Assembly: GCA_900548725.1 (NCBI GenBank)
Contig: URLV01000002.1
Span: 1-64,000, forward strand
DNA: 64,000 nucleotides
Source: an uncultured Mycoplasmatota bacterium
GTDB lineage: Bacteria > Bacillota_I > Bacilli_A > RF39 > UBA660
Direction of reading: 5' to 3'
Both the position numbers and the translations under genes were made by a program. Below are positions 16,141 to 25,270 of the stretch, in pieces. How positions within the stretch are numbered: position 1 is the stretch's first letter; each line of letters starts with the position of its first letter. Below the pieces are notes generated by a model that was not told where the DNA came from, ran no database searches, and saw only the letters and a list, made by a program, of their open reading frames with translations.

Positions 16141-16711
16141 TTTTTCTCCTTATAAAATAATCTAATATTAATCCAGATATACAAGATGAAAATGTTGCTA
16201 TTATACAAGTTGGTATTACTTCTGTAGGAGAAGCACTTCCATGCATAACACGTAAAGATATTATAGTAGTTGGTATTATTGTAACACCACCAGTATTAAG
16301 TACTAAAAATGTTATCATAGCTGTAGTTGCTCTATCTTTTTTATCATTTAATTTTTGTAACTCTTTCATAGCTTTTAAACCACATGGTGTTGCAGCAGAA
16401 CCTAAACCAGCCATATTTATAGCAACGTTACTAGCTATCAAACCCAACGCTTCATTATCTTTTGGTATCGTAGGAAATAATCGTTTAAGTATAAAACTTA
16501 ATTTATGTGCAATTTTTTTTAATAAACCACTATCTTCTGCAATACGCATTAATCCCATCCATAAAGCAAGCATAGGAAGCATTTCTAACATTAATTCTAA
16601 AGCACTTTTTCCACTATTTATTATTTCTGTATTTATTAAATCAATTTTACCATTTATATAACCAAAAACAATACCAATTATTATAAAACTACCCCATAAG
16701 ACATTTACCAT
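16127..16711 (-). CDS. spmA: Spore maturation protein A-like membrane protein
   Basis: 194 residues, integral membrane, Gate-domain family, partner of SpmB. The conserved NMAGLGSAATPCGLKAMKEL segment is near residue 105, followed by MITFLVLNTGGVTIIPTTII. Located between the carboxypeptidase gene (9-base gap) and spmB (overlap), the same order as in Bacillus. Function presumed as for SpmB. Confidence 0.92.
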   Translation of the reverse strand: MVNVLWGSFIIIGIVFGYINGKIDLINTEIINSGKSALELMLEMLPMLALWMGLMRIAEDSGLLKKIAHKLSFILKRLFPTIPKDNEALGLIASNVAINMAGLGSAATPCGLKAMKELQKLNDKKDRATTAMITFLVLNTGGVTIIPTTIISLRVMHGSASPTEVIPTCIIATFSSCISGLILDYFIRRKNGNV

Positions 16712-16720
16712 TAAATCATC

Positions 16721-17764
16721 CTATCTAAAAAAACTTTTTATCTTATCTATAAAACTTTTTTTCTTTTCTTTTTTAATAATTTTTTTCTTCTCATAAATAT
16801 ATTCTTTCACTAATACTTTATCATCTAATTTAACTAAAACATATCCAACTATATCACTAACATTATCATCATATAAAACAACTTCTTTATTAATTTTTTT
16901 ATATTCATCATTAGTTAAAGCAATGTACTTATCATTTTTTATATAATAATTCTTATTTTGAAACTTTTCATCTTTACTTAATATCTTATAACTCTTATAC
17001 TTATTAAAATATTTTTCATACAATGCTTTGTGATTGCTAAAATCATTTGGATCATTTAAAGTAACTACAACAAAATTCATACCGTCTTTACTAGCAGTAG
17101 TTACTAAAGTTCTTCTTGCTTTTTCTGTAAATCCAGTTTTACCACCATTACAATATTTATATTCTTTTAATAATCTATTTTTGTTATACCACATATAAGT
17201 TTTATAATTTGTTTTTACCATTTTTTCTTTTGTACTAACAATAGTTCTAAATTTTTCATTCTTCATAGCATAACTCATTAAGAGTGCCATATCATTACTC
17301 GTACTAGTATTTCCAACTCCATCATTATTTTCTAAACCACTAGAATTAACAAAATTTGTATGTTTCATTCCAATTGATTTTGCAGTATCATTCATCATTT
17401 TTACAAAATTTTCCATACTTCCACCAACAGTGTTTGCAATTTGTATAGCAGCGTCATTTCCACTTCTAAGCATCAATCCATATAGTAAGTTTTCCATACT
17501 AATTTCTTCTCCAACTTCAACATATATACCACTACCATAACTTTTTAAAACACTTTCATCTATTTTAACCATTTTAGAAATATCATAATTATTTATTGTA
17601 ACAATAGCAGTCATTATTTTAGAAATACTAGCAATCAATCTAACGTCGTTACCGTTACTATTATAAAGTACTCTATTAGTATCCATATCCATTAATGTAG
17701 TACTTGTTGCATTTACTCTCAAAGGAAATAAAATAATTATCAAAAATATAATATACTTTTTCAT
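16721..17764 (-). CDS. D-alanyl-D-alanine carboxypeptidase (penicillin-binding, S11)
   Basis: Removes the terminal D-Ala of peptidoglycan stem peptides outside the membrane. 347 residues with a signal peptide (1-19). Active-site motifs are complete: SISK with the nucleophile Ser46 and Lys49, RSGNDAA (SxN) near 95, and GGKTGFT (KTG) near 212. The C-terminal Lys-rich tail SFIDKIKSFFR may be the amphipathic membrane anchor typical of this class. First gene of a dacB-like/spmA/spmB operon, hence closest to Bacillus dacB by context, though dacF or dacA assignment is possible. Its presence shows the organism makes peptidoglycan. Confidence 0.92.
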   Translation of the reverse strand: MKKYIIFLIIILFPLRVNATSTTLMDMDTNRVLYNSNGNDVRLIASISKIMTAIVTINNYDISKMVKIDESVLKSYGSGIYVEVGEEISMENLLYGLMLRSGNDAAIQIANTVGGSMENFVKMMNDTAKSIGMKHTNFVNSSGLENNDGVGNTSTSNDMALLMSYAMKNEKFRTIVSTKEKMVKTNYKTYMWYNKNRLLKEYKYCNGGKTGFTEKARRTLVTTASKDGMNFVVVTLNDPNDFSNHKALYEKYFNKYKSYKILSKDEKFQNKNYYIKNDKYIALTNDEYKKINKEVVLYDDNVSDIVGYVLVKLDDKVLVKEYIYEKKKIIKKEKKKSFIDKIKSFFR

Positions 17765-17785
17765 ATATTCACCTATAAAATTGTA

Positions 17786-17810
17786 TGAAAAAAAAGACTT
17801 ATTTAGTCTT
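17786..17810 (-). terminator. Terminator of the pilus-platform/prepilin-peptidase operon
   Basis: Stem AAGACT/AGTCTT (17805-17810 with 17794-17799) followed by eight Ts on the minus strand. Confidence 0.7.
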
Positions 17811-17821
17811 ATAAATTTCGA

Positions 17822-18580
17822 TTAAAATATAACTTTAATAATTTCACTAATAATATTCATATTTAGATAAATAATTAATAAACTACTTACCAAAAATGGT
17901 CCAAAAGGTAACATATTATCTTTATTTTTTAAAGTAACATAAACAGCATAAGGAAAAGCTAAAAATGAAGCCAAAACTATATAAAGTATACCAAGTTTAA
18001 CTCCAAGTACCATACCAGCAACAAAAGATAATTTAATATCTCCTCCACCTAATGCTTCTTGTTTAAATGCTAATGAACCAAATAGCATTAATAAATATGC
18101 TACACCAAAAATTATTAATCCATAAACTAATGACAATAATGCACTTACTATACCAGTATCTAACCATCTAATTATAAATATAAGTATAGCACTTACAATT
18201 AATGGACTATCATTTATAATCATATATTTAGAATCACTTACAAATATAATTATAACTAAACTTGAAATTATTACTGCTATAAAAAATTCATAACTAATAC
18301 CAAAAACTTTATAACATAATGCAAATAAACATCCACTTAATAATTCTGTCATAAAATAAACAAATCCAATAGGAGTTTTACATTTTTTACAATGTCCTCC
18401 TAAAAATATATAACTCAACAACGGTATATTCTCATACCATTTCAAATAATGACCACATTTTTCACAATGACTCCCAGGTTTTACTATACTTTTTTCTTCT
18501 GGAAGTCTTGTCCCTACTACTCCATAAAAGGAACCAAATATGGCTCCAATAATAAACATAAAATATAACACTAAAATCAC
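17822..18580 (-). CDS. Prepilin peptidase (PilD/ComC type)
   Basis: Bifunctional leader peptidase/methylase for type IV pilin-like proteins, 252 residues, membrane. N-terminal FGSFYGVVGTRLP, then a four-cysteine zinc motif CEKCGHYLKWYEN and CKKCKTPIGFVY. Aspartate motifs VSDSKYMIIND and GGGDIKLSF fit the A24 family. About seven hydrophobic helices. The ATG abuts the stop of the GspF-type gene, so the two are co-translated. Substrates may be pilins elsewhere or the Flp-like protein at 55285 (inference). Confidence 0.92.
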   Translation of the reverse strand: MILVLYFMFIIGAIFGSFYGVVGTRLPEEKSIVKPGSHCEKCGHYLKWYENIPLLSYIFLGGHCKKCKTPIGFVYFMTELLSGCLFALCYKVFGISYEFFIAVIISSLVIIIFVSDSKYMIINDSPLIVSAILIFIIRWLDTGIVSALLSLVYGLIIFGVAYLLMLFGSLAFKQEALGGGDIKLSFVAGMVLGVKLGILYIVLASFLAFPYAVYVTLKNKDNMLPFGPFLVSSLLIIYLNMNIISEIIKVIF

Positions 18581-20206
18581 CTAACTTATTTGTCCATATA
18601 AACTAAACATTGGTATAATTACAGATAAAACTACACCACCTACAACAACTGCTAAGAATATAATCATTATTGGTTCTATTAATGATTTTAAAGAGTTAAT
18701 TATATTTTTATGTTCTTCTTGATAATATAAACTAACTTTTGCCATCATTTCAGCAAGTTCTCCAGTAGATTCACCAGTAACTATCATATAATATGCTACT
18801 TCAGGAATCGCCCAATTATCTTTAAATGATGTACTTATCTTTTCTCCTACAGCAATATTGTTAATAGTATTAAACATTATTTCTTTATATATTTCATTAT
18901 TTGTAATCTTAGTTAATATTTCCATACTATCAGTAATAAATACATTATTCTTTAACAATGAAGAGAATGTCTTAGTAAATATTGTCATTTCATTATATAT
19001 TATTATTTTACCAAATAAAGGTAATTTCATTGCAAACTTCTGTAAAGCATATTTAATACTTTTAACATTAGTATATAAATAATATATAATTAAAATAATA
19101 ACAACAATAACGATTAATATATACATAATATTATTTTTCAAAAAATCACTAGCACTCATTACAAACAATGTAAGTCCATTAAGTTCAACACCAGCTGATT
19201 CATAAATTCCACTAAATTGAGGAACTACATATAGTAAAATAAATGTTACAACAGCAATAGAAAATATCATAACAGCAGTTGGATAAGTCAATGCACTTAT
19301 CATTTGTTTTCTTGTACTTTCTATTTCATTATAATATTCTGCCATATCATCAAGCGTTGCCTCTAAATCACCTGTTGCTTCAGCAGCTTTAATCATATTT
19401 ATTAAAAGTGATGGAAAAGCATTCCCTTGTTTTAATAATGCATCACTAAAACTTTCACCCATAATCAATTGATAAACAATCGCATCAAATAAACGCTTTT
19501 TATATTGGTCTCTCTTACCCATTTGCATACCAAGTATTCTCATTGCATCAGTTAAAGGTATACTAGATTTTAAATATGTAGATAATTGTGTTAACCAAAA
19601 TATTAAATCTTTAGTTTTTAATTTTCTTTTAGAAAAACTTTTTTGTCCATACAATAATTCTATAAATTTATTATTTTCTAACTTAAATACTGTATATCCT
19701 TCAGATTCTAAGAAATTAAATACTTCTTGCTTAGTATAAGCAACTAAATATCCAACAACGTCATGTCCTTCACTATCTCTAGCAGTATATCTATATGTAT
19801 TAGGATATTCTGTTCTAACACTATCTTGTTTATTAATTTCACTTATTAATAAATCTCTTTCTTTTAATTTTTTTTCATTTATTTTTTTATTAATTTTCTT
19901 ATTTTCTTTTTTTACTTTCAAAGTACTATGACTCTTACTTGCTTCTTTTTGCTTTATTTCATTATTCTTTTTAATTTTATCATCTATAGAATCCATTTCT
20001 AAATTAACAGCTTTAATAACATCTTGCTTCTCTTTTTTATTTCTACTATTAGCATAACTTTTATATATAGAACTAGAAATTAAATTATATATAAATATAA
20101 ATGGATAAACTAACGCATAAAATGTATAATAACATCCTAAACAAAAATATATAAAAGGAGATAATAATATCAAAAATATATTTTTCTTTTTTTTATTATT
20201 CTTCAT
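18581..20206 (-). CDS. Type II secretion/type IV pilus platform protein, GspF/PilC/ComGB family
   Basis: 541 residues. Two T2SSF domains are visible: DLIFWLTQLSTYLKSSIPLT onward and a repeat from EMTIFTKTFSSLLKNNVFIT, each followed by membrane helices; the end is VVLSVIIPMFSLYGQ. Unusual is the N-terminal extension of roughly 190 residues: a hydrophobic hairpin (about 10-40), a Lys-rich charged linker, and a RYTARDSEGHDVVGY beta module. The start is ATG 20206 with GAAGGAG eight bases upstream; an ORF extension to 20326 lacks a site. No assembly ATPase (GspE/PilB) or pseudopilins lie beside it. Confidence 0.9.
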   Translation of the reverse strand: MKNNKKKKNIFLILLSPFIYFCLGCYYTFYALVYPFIFIYNLISSSIYKSYANSRNKKEKQDVIKAVNLEMDSIDDKIKKNNEIKQKEASKSHSTLKVKKENKKINKKINEKKLKERDLLISEINKQDSVRTEYPNTYRYTARDSEGHDVVGYLVAYTKQEVFNFLESEGYTVFKLENNKFIELLYGQKSFSKRKLKTKDLIFWLTQLSTYLKSSIPLTDAMRILGMQMGKRDQYKKRLFDAIVYQLIMGESFSDALLKQGNAFPSLLINMIKAAEATGDLEATLDDMAEYYNEIESTRKQMISALTYPTAVMIFSIAVVTFILLYVVPQFSGIYESAGVELNGLTLFVMSASDFLKNNIMYILIVIVVIILIIYYLYTNVKSIKYALQKFAMKLPLFGKIIIYNEMTIFTKTFSSLLKNNVFITDSMEILTKITNNEIYKEIMFNTINNIAVGEKISTSFKDNWAIPEVAYYMIVTGESTGELAEMMAKVSLYYQEEHKNIINSLKSLIEPIMIIFLAVVVGGVVLSVIIPMFSLYGQIS

Positions 20207-20237
20207 ATTCTCTACTCCTTCTATCATTACTATAAAT

Positions 20238-20246
20238 AGTATAACA
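20238..20246 (-). promoter_or_regulatory. Extended -10 promoter of the GspF-like gene
   Basis: Minus strand TGTTATACT, hexamer at 20238-20243. No convincing -35. Confidence 0.4.
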
Positions 20247-20310
20247 TATAATAAGTATAAAATGTAAAGTTTTTTATTAAATTTCATATAATTATATGAG
20301 TGTGATATAT

Positions 20311-20616
20311 ATGAATAATGACCCATCTACTTTAACAAAAATATTATCGGGAATAAACAATACCTTAAATATTGCTAACAAAGCAATGCCCATATACAAA
20401 GAAGCAAAGCCAATTTTTAAAACAATAAATAATACTTATAAAAATATTAAAACAAATAAAACAGATTTATCAAATATGATAAAATTAATGAAATTAAAAA
20501 ATACTATAAAAAAAGATATGAATACAAATACTATATCAAATATAGAAGATAACATATCAACTACTATAACTAAAGATACTTATAATAATGTTAATAATCC
20601 TACATTCTTTATTTAA
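20311..20616 (+). CDS. Small Asn/Lys/Thr-rich protein of unknown function
   Basis: 101 residues, MNNDPSTLTKILSGINNTLN onward. Helical, with AMPIYKEAKPIFKTINNTYK in the middle, a pattern loosely like YqfQ/VrrA proteins of Bacillus; I would not name it on that. No signal peptide or membrane segment. An ATG at 20296 also exists; 20311 has a weak GTGAT site. Divergent from the GspF-like gene and ended by a strong terminator, which supports it being real. Confidence 0.55.
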   Translation: MNNDPSTLTKILSGINNTLNIANKAMPIYKEAKPIFKTINNTYKNIKTNKTDLSNMIKLMKLKNTIKKDMNTNTISNIEDNISTTITKDTYNNVNNPTFFI

Positions 20617-20649
20617 AAAGTCTGTTATAAAAATATATAACAGACTTTT
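20616..20649. terminator. Bidirectional terminator between convergent genes
   Basis: Perfect 14-bp stem (20616-20629 with 20636-20649), 6-base loop, A-run on one side and T-run on the other. Serves the small plus-strand gene and the minus-strand surface-protein operon. Confidence 0.9.
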
Positions 20650-20651
20650 AT

Positions 20652-21095
20652 TTATTTACATTCATATTTTTTATCATTAAAATATTTTATAATATCTTTC
20701 TCATTATTCAATTTAACAATATCTTTTATTCCATATAAATCATAATCTTTTTGATTTATTTTTTTCATATCATAATTCATATAGTATGTTAATTTTTTTT
20801 CTTCTTGCTCTATATTAGTTATTACACCTTCATTTTTTTTAATAATATTTAAATATGCTTTAACATTATCATAATTATCGACTACTTCATCCATTGTTTT
20901 ATAATTTAAATCATACTTAATATTTAAATTTTTTATATTTTTCTTAAATACAATTTTATAAGTAATTTTATTATCATTTATCTTATTAACACATACCAAT
21001 TCTCTTTCTTTATTTAACATAAAATACAATATAATTGATACGATAATAAGAATTGATAAGAATATTATAATTATGTATTTTTTACTAGTTTTCAT
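20652..21095 (-). CDS. Small membrane-anchored protein, extracellular domain
   Basis: 147 residues: N-terminal membrane helix (about residues 7-27), then an outside domain beginning ERELVCVNKINDNKITYKIV and ending YFNDKKYECK with two cysteines. The alternation of short strands and YDLNYKTMDEVVDNY recalls DUF1307/YehR-like lipoproteins, but there is no lipobox Cys; this link is tentative. Last gene of the surface-protein operon, overlapping the 641-aa gene by 11 bases. Confidence 0.65.
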   Translation of the reverse strand: MKTSKKYIIIIFLSILIIVSIILYFMLNKERELVCVNKINDNKITYKIVFKKNIKNLNIKYDLNYKTMDEVVDNYDNVKAYLNIIKKNEGVITNIEQEEKKLTYYMNYDMKKINQKDYDLYGIKDIVKLNNEKDIIKYFNDKKYECK

Positions 21096-23010
21096 ATATA
21101 GTTGATGAAATATCAGATATTACAAAATTAGATTTTTCTTGAGATAAAGTTTCTAAATCATTAATAAATTTAGTTTCTTCTTCTGTTTTTTCTCTATTAA
21201 AGAAATAGTAAATTTTTACATCATCTTCCCCAATATAATTTTCTAAACTTCCTGAAGTTATAATACTTATATCTTTATCTGAAATGGTAGAAATTCCAAA
21301 ATTTGGACGTAAAATAACAGCAAAAACATCTGATAATTTTATTAATTCATTTTCATCTTTATATAATGTTTGAATTCCAATATTATTTTTCATTAAAGGA
21401 AAATAATTACTTTCAAAATTTACATAATATAATTTTTTAGTTCTTTCATTAAAATAAGTATTATAATATGAACTAACATTTGAATCTATTTTTATTAGTG
21501 AAACTGTATCATCTTCATTTTTACTAAATTCAACAATTTCATTTTTTTCATAATTATAGTCAATGCTATTATTAGAATTATAACTGCTAAATGATAATTC
21601 AAAATCCACATGTCCATTACCAGTAGTTGATAAATCCTGAATTGAAATATGAATATTACTATAATTAATTGTACCAGAAGCAATATAAATTCTTAATCTA
21701 TCACTTAACTTCTCATAATAATAGTTATCACTACTTCCTCCTCTAATATTGACATTAAGAGAATCATAATCTACACCATCATTAAACTTTATATCTGTAG
21801 CAATCCATTCTTTGGCATTAAGATTTGAACCATCTATTTGATATGATACTAAATCACCAACAACATAATAATGATAATCATTATATTGCAAAGTAATTTC
21901 ATTGCCTTGAGAATCATTAGCTTTACTCTCCTTAGAAATTGTTTTTAGTTCACTTATTTTTGATTGATTATTATTTTCTATACTTAATTCACTAGGTTTA
22001 ACATTTGTAACTGATAAATTATAATTACTTTTATCTTTTGGCATAATATATATATTTACAGTTTTATAAGTATTATGGTAACCATCAACTAAAACAAAAT
22101 TACCACTATATGTACTATATGTATCAGTTGAAATAAAACATCTTATTTTATTTTTACCAATATATTTAGTTTTTACATTCATATTTGAATAATTGTTTTC
22201 ATAAACTTCTGGTTGTACACTATTTTCATTTAAAGTTATATCAAATACAATATATTTACCAGTTTGACCATCTACCATAAACTCTTGAAGATTATCTTTA
22301 ATTTTATAATAAGAACCATTATATTCTAATTTATTTTGATTAATAAAATTTTCATCGCTTGCAAGTTCAACTGAAACTACGTCTAGTGGAACCAATTTTT
22401 TTTCATATTCGGTTACTAAAGTAAAACCATTTATACCACAGTATCCATAAAACTTTTCTGATGATTCTGACTCAACAGCAGTTTTAAAATTTACTTTAAA
22501 TGTAAATTCATATTCATAAGGACATGTTATGGTTTCATTTGTAGTATCTACTACAACATTTTTATCATCTAATTCTATATTATAATTTTCAGCATCAGTA
22601 ACATAATGAAGTAATATATCTACAGAATCATCTTCTTCACCTGTTTTTTGATATGTATTTAATAATCCCTCATTATTTTCATAATAAATATTTAAATTAG
22701 TATTTAAATTATTTATTTCTTCCTCTGATAAGAGATTATATTTTTCTTCACTTTCATTATAAACATATATTATATTATCATTAACATAATAATAAATATA
22801 AATATTCGTATCACCAATATTATTTCTTGTAAATAATGCTCCTGCTTTACTTGCTCTAGCAGCACTTATCCATGTATCTTCATGAAATACAGTATTTCCA
22901 ATTACAATATCTCCTTTAGTTAAAATAGAACTTGAAGCTGCATTTGTAATCATACCAAAAGCAAAGAACATTATAAACATTATTAATATTTTTTCTATTT
23001 TATTATTCAT
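21085..23010 (-). CDS. Large secreted protein, paralogue of its upstream neighbour
   Basis: 641 residues with a signal peptide (ending NAASSS). Its N-terminal region matches the neighbour: GDIVIGNTVFHEDTWISAAR then KAGALFTRN, against GDIIIGNTAFRSGTWISATR, KAGALFTKN. After that, Asn/Tyr/Ser-rich beta-strand-like sequence continues without a C-terminal membrane anchor. The start is ATG 23010 (AGGAG 11 bases upstream); the in-frame GTG at 23022 overlaps that site. It overlaps or abuts both neighbours. No known family recognised; likely a cell-surface protein held by unknown means. Confidence 0.75.
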   Translation of the reverse strand: MNNKIEKILIMFIMFFAFGMITNAASSSILTKGDIVIGNTVFHEDTWISAARASKAGALFTRNNIGDTNIYIYYYVNDNIIYVYNESEEKYNLLSEEEINNLNTNLNIYYENNEGLLNTYQKTGEEDDSVDILLHYVTDAENYNIELDDKNVVVDTTNETITCPYEYEFTFKVNFKTAVESESSEKFYGYCGINGFTLVTEYEKKLVPLDVVSVELASDENFINQNKLEYNGSYYKIKDNLQEFMVDGQTGKYIVFDITLNENSVQPEVYENNYSNMNVKTKYIGKNKIRCFISTDTYSTYSGNFVLVDGYHNTYKTVNIYIMPKDKSNYNLSVTNVKPSELSIENNNQSKISELKTISKESKANDSQGNEITLQYNDYHYYVVGDLVSYQIDGSNLNAKEWIATDIKFNDGVDYDSLNVNIRGGSSDNYYYEKLSDRLRIYIASGTINYSNIHISIQDLSTTGNGHVDFELSFSSYNSNNSIDYNYEKNEIVEFSKNEDDTVSLIKIDSNVSSYYNTYFNERTKKLYYVNFESNYFPLMKNNIGIQTLYKDENELIKLSDVFAVILRPNFGISTISDKDISIITSGSLENYIGEDDVKIYYFFNREKTEEETKFINDLETLSQEKSNFVISDISSTIYEN

Positions 23011-23018
23011 TACACTTT

Positions 23019-24248
23019 TCACTCCTCTTTACTAATATTTGTTATGTCTAAAACAACATCACTTAATAATAATTTACCTGTTTCAGGCACATAAATTCTT
23101 TCTTCATAATTTGTATCTTTATATTTTATAGTAGCATAACCATCTATTTTAATTCCGTCTTTATCATATAAAAATAATCGTTGTTTTCCAGCGGTATCTT
23201 TCTCAGAATCCCATTCATAATAATATGTATTATCTTTTCTATCATCTATATCAATATATAAATCTTTATAATTTTGTCTATAATTATCTAATATAACAAA
23301 GTGATATGTATTTAAAATTGTAGATTTAATTGGAACATATATTCTAACCGTATTATTATCTATATTTCTACTGACAACTTTAAGTTTATTATTACTTTCT
23401 TTATTTAAAAAACTATAATGATAAATATTGTTGTTTTCATCAAATTTTATATCAAACATTACATATTTATTTTCATCTAGTGATAATCCTAGATCTTCAT
23501 CAATGATATCAAATGTTTCCAACTCTTCATTTACTTTATAAGTATAATAAAAATTTTCTACACTATTTTTTAAAGATATTTTTGACTGATTAGGATAATT
23601 TACATTTGATATCTGAACATTATTTATTTTTATATCTATCAAATTATGTAAATCTTTTTCTTCAAAAACAATATCATCCTGAGAACAACGTCCCACATAA
23701 TCAATGCTAGTATTATCAGCATATAATAAACTAAATTCAAATTCGTAATCAAATGGACATGTAACTGTGTTATCTGATTTATCAAATATTATATTTGAAT
23801 CATTTATAATAAAAGTACTGTCTTCTGAATTATATAAATTAAGTAAAAAAGATAATTCAGTTGGCACTCCTAATTCATTTTTTAGTTTGTCATACTTAAT
23901 ATTAATTGGATTATTATTTTCATAAAAAATTTTCAAATTATTTTCTAATTCATCTAATTCGTAATCTTCTAATTTACGATATTGACCATCATCATCCAAT
24001 TCATACCACAAGTTAGTAGTAATAACTTTATAGGTTTTTACATCTATACTAGATGTGTTTTTAGTAAATAAAGCACCAGCTTTACCAGCTCTCGTAGCAC
24101 TAATCCACGTACCACTTCTAAAAGCAGTATTACCAATTATTATATCTCCATTCTTTACATTATCATAAATTCCTTGTGCATCAACAAATGAAATAAATGA
24201 AAATGAAATAATAAATGAAAATATTAATTTTATTATTTTATTCTTCAT
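23019..24248 (-). CDS. Secreted protein with two domains shared with operon neighbours
   Basis: 409 residues, signal peptide ending VDAQ. N-terminal GDIIIGNTAFRSGTWISATR module is shared with the downstream 641-aa protein. The C-terminal about 75 residues (WDSEKDTAGKQRLFLYDKDG through GKLLLSDVV) are shared with the end of the upstream 305-aa protein (WGNDKDAAGQQYLYIVDESG through GILLIKDIV). The middle has ENFYYTYKVNEELETFDIID and DNYRQNYKDLYIDI beta-rich parts. AAGGGAAG precedes the ATG. Domain sharing suggests the three proteins arose together and may interact. No known family. Confidence 0.78.
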   Translation of the reverse strand: MKNKIIKLIFSFIISFSFISFVDAQGIYDNVKNGDIIIGNTAFRSGTWISATRAGKAGALFTKNTSSIDVKTYKVITTNLWYELDDDGQYRKLEDYELDELENNLKIFYENNNPINIKYDKLKNELGVPTELSFLLNLYNSEDSTFIINDSNIIFDKSDNTVTCPFDYEFEFSLLYADNTSIDYVGRCSQDDIVFEEKDLHNLIDIKINNVQISNVNYPNQSKISLKNSVENFYYTYKVNEELETFDIIDEDLGLSLDENKYVMFDIKFDENNNIYHYSFLNKESNNKLKVVSRNIDNNTVRIYVPIKSTILNTYHFVILDNYRQNYKDLYIDIDDRKDNTYYYEWDSEKDTAGKQRLFLYDKDGIKIDGYATIKYKDTNYEERIYVPETGKLLLSDVVLDITNISKEE

Positions 24249-24261
24249 TAAACTTCCCTTC

Positions 24262-25179
24262 TTAATTTCCTTTTACATTGCTAATTGTAACAATATCTTT
24301 AATAAGTAAAATTCCATTTGTAGTAACATTCATTGTTTCACTATAATCAGAACCTTTATAACTTACTAAAACACTTCCTGAAACTTTAGTTCCACTTTCA
24401 TCAACAATATATAAATATTGTTGTCCTGCTGCATCTTTATCATTGCCCCAAACAACATTATAAGTTTTAACCTTTTTTGTTGTCGTTGTAGTTGTCGTAG
24501 TTTCTTGAGGTTTTTTAGTTGTTGTAGGTTCTTGTTTTTTTGTTGTTTCCTGTTTTTTAGTAGTTGATTCTTGCTTTTTAATAGTTTCTTGTTGTTTTAC
24601 TGTAGTAGTATTAGAACCATTCTTTTTAGTAGTCTGTTGTTTTATTGTAGTAGTACTAGTTGTTGTTGTATTCTCTTCTTTTGTAGCAACTATAGCATAT
24701 CTACTTAAATGATTTACATAAAAAATTATATTTCCATTATTATAAGTAGCATTTATAGTTTCTTTTACTTCATTATTATCTAAATATAATACTTTAAAAT
24801 TATTATAATTAAATGAATTATCAAAAGGAATTCTTATCTTAAGTTTAGTATTATCTACATTGACTAAATTATTATTTTTATCAACAATATTTATATCATA
24901 AACAGAAATCAAATTTTCAATATCTATTTTATCATTTACTCTACTAACTACTAATTTATTTGTATCTTTTATTTCACTAGAATCACTATAATTAATAATA
25001 ATACCAGTACTACTATCTTTCAAAATGTTTTCTTTTTTTATTGAAGTAGTTGTAGTAGACATTTTATTATTATCATTCCTTTTTAAACTATTTCCAAGTA
25101 CAAATATTAGAAAAAATATTAATAATAATATACATACAATTAATCCTATAACAACATATTTCTTTTTATTATTTTCCAC
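24262..25179 (-). CDS. Membrane-anchored protein with Thr-rich stalk and novel C-terminal domain
   Basis: 305 residues, GTG start with AAAGGAG eight bases upstream. Order: cytoplasmic MENNKKK, membrane helix (about 9-29), an outside domain ending HLSRYAIVATKEE, and a long Thr/Lys/Gln-rich low-complexity stalk (about 165-235) built of TTTT, QET and KK units. Last is a C-terminal domain WGNDKDAAGQQYLYIVDESG shared with the next protein. First gene of the operon, 22 bases after the predicted start point of a G-tract promoter. Stalk plus terminal domain suggests a surface-exposed head. Function unknown. Confidence 0.75.
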   Translation of the reverse strand: MENNKKKYVVIGLIVCILLLIFFLIFVLGNSLKRNDNNKMSTTTTSIKKENILKDSSTGIIINYSDSSEIKDTNKLVVSRVNDKIDIENLISVYDINIVDKNNNLVNVDNTKLKIRIPFDNSFNYNNFKVLYLDNNEVKETINATYNNGNIIFYVNHLSRYAIVATKEENTTTTSTTTIKQQTTKKNGSNTTTVKQQETIKKQESTTKKQETTKKQEPTTTKKPQETTTTTTTTKKVKTYNVVWGNDKDAAGQQYLYIVDESGTKVSGSVLVSYKGSDYSETMNVTTNGILLIKDIVTISNVKGN

Positions 25180-25205
25180 TATTTTTGCTCCTTTCTACAA
25201 CGAAA

Positions 25206-25270
25206 AAATTATATCTTTTTTTATACCCCCCCCCCCGACTGCTTTTCGAGGCGGAGAGAAGATATAATTT
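25206..25270 (-). promoter_or_regulatory. G11-tract promoter between 12-bp inverted repeats
   Basis: Minus strand: TATAAT (25208-25213), then a 17-base spacer, and at the -35 position a run of 11 G (C11 on plus, 25226-25236). The run and a GC-rich GACTGCTTTTCGAGGCGGAG segment are flanked by perfect 12-bp inverted repeats (25206-25217 and 25259-25270). Tract length change would alter the promoter, a classic phase-variation layout. It leads the surface-protein operon. Confidence 0.6.

Noticed and set aside
23010..24248. UGA read as Trp (Mycoplasma code)
   Set aside because: TGA ends real genes here (for example at 23019-23021) and Trp codons are TGG, so the standard bacterial code holds.
24450..24680. 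Possible CRISPR or minisatellite array
   Set aside because: The repetition comes from Thr, Gln and Lys codons of a protein stalk; no constant spacers or repeat unit length.
25025..25267. Plus-strand frame of 80 residues across the C-tract
   Set aside because: It is antisense to the 24262 gene and its promoter; the poly-Pro comes from the C11 run and there is no ribosome binding site.
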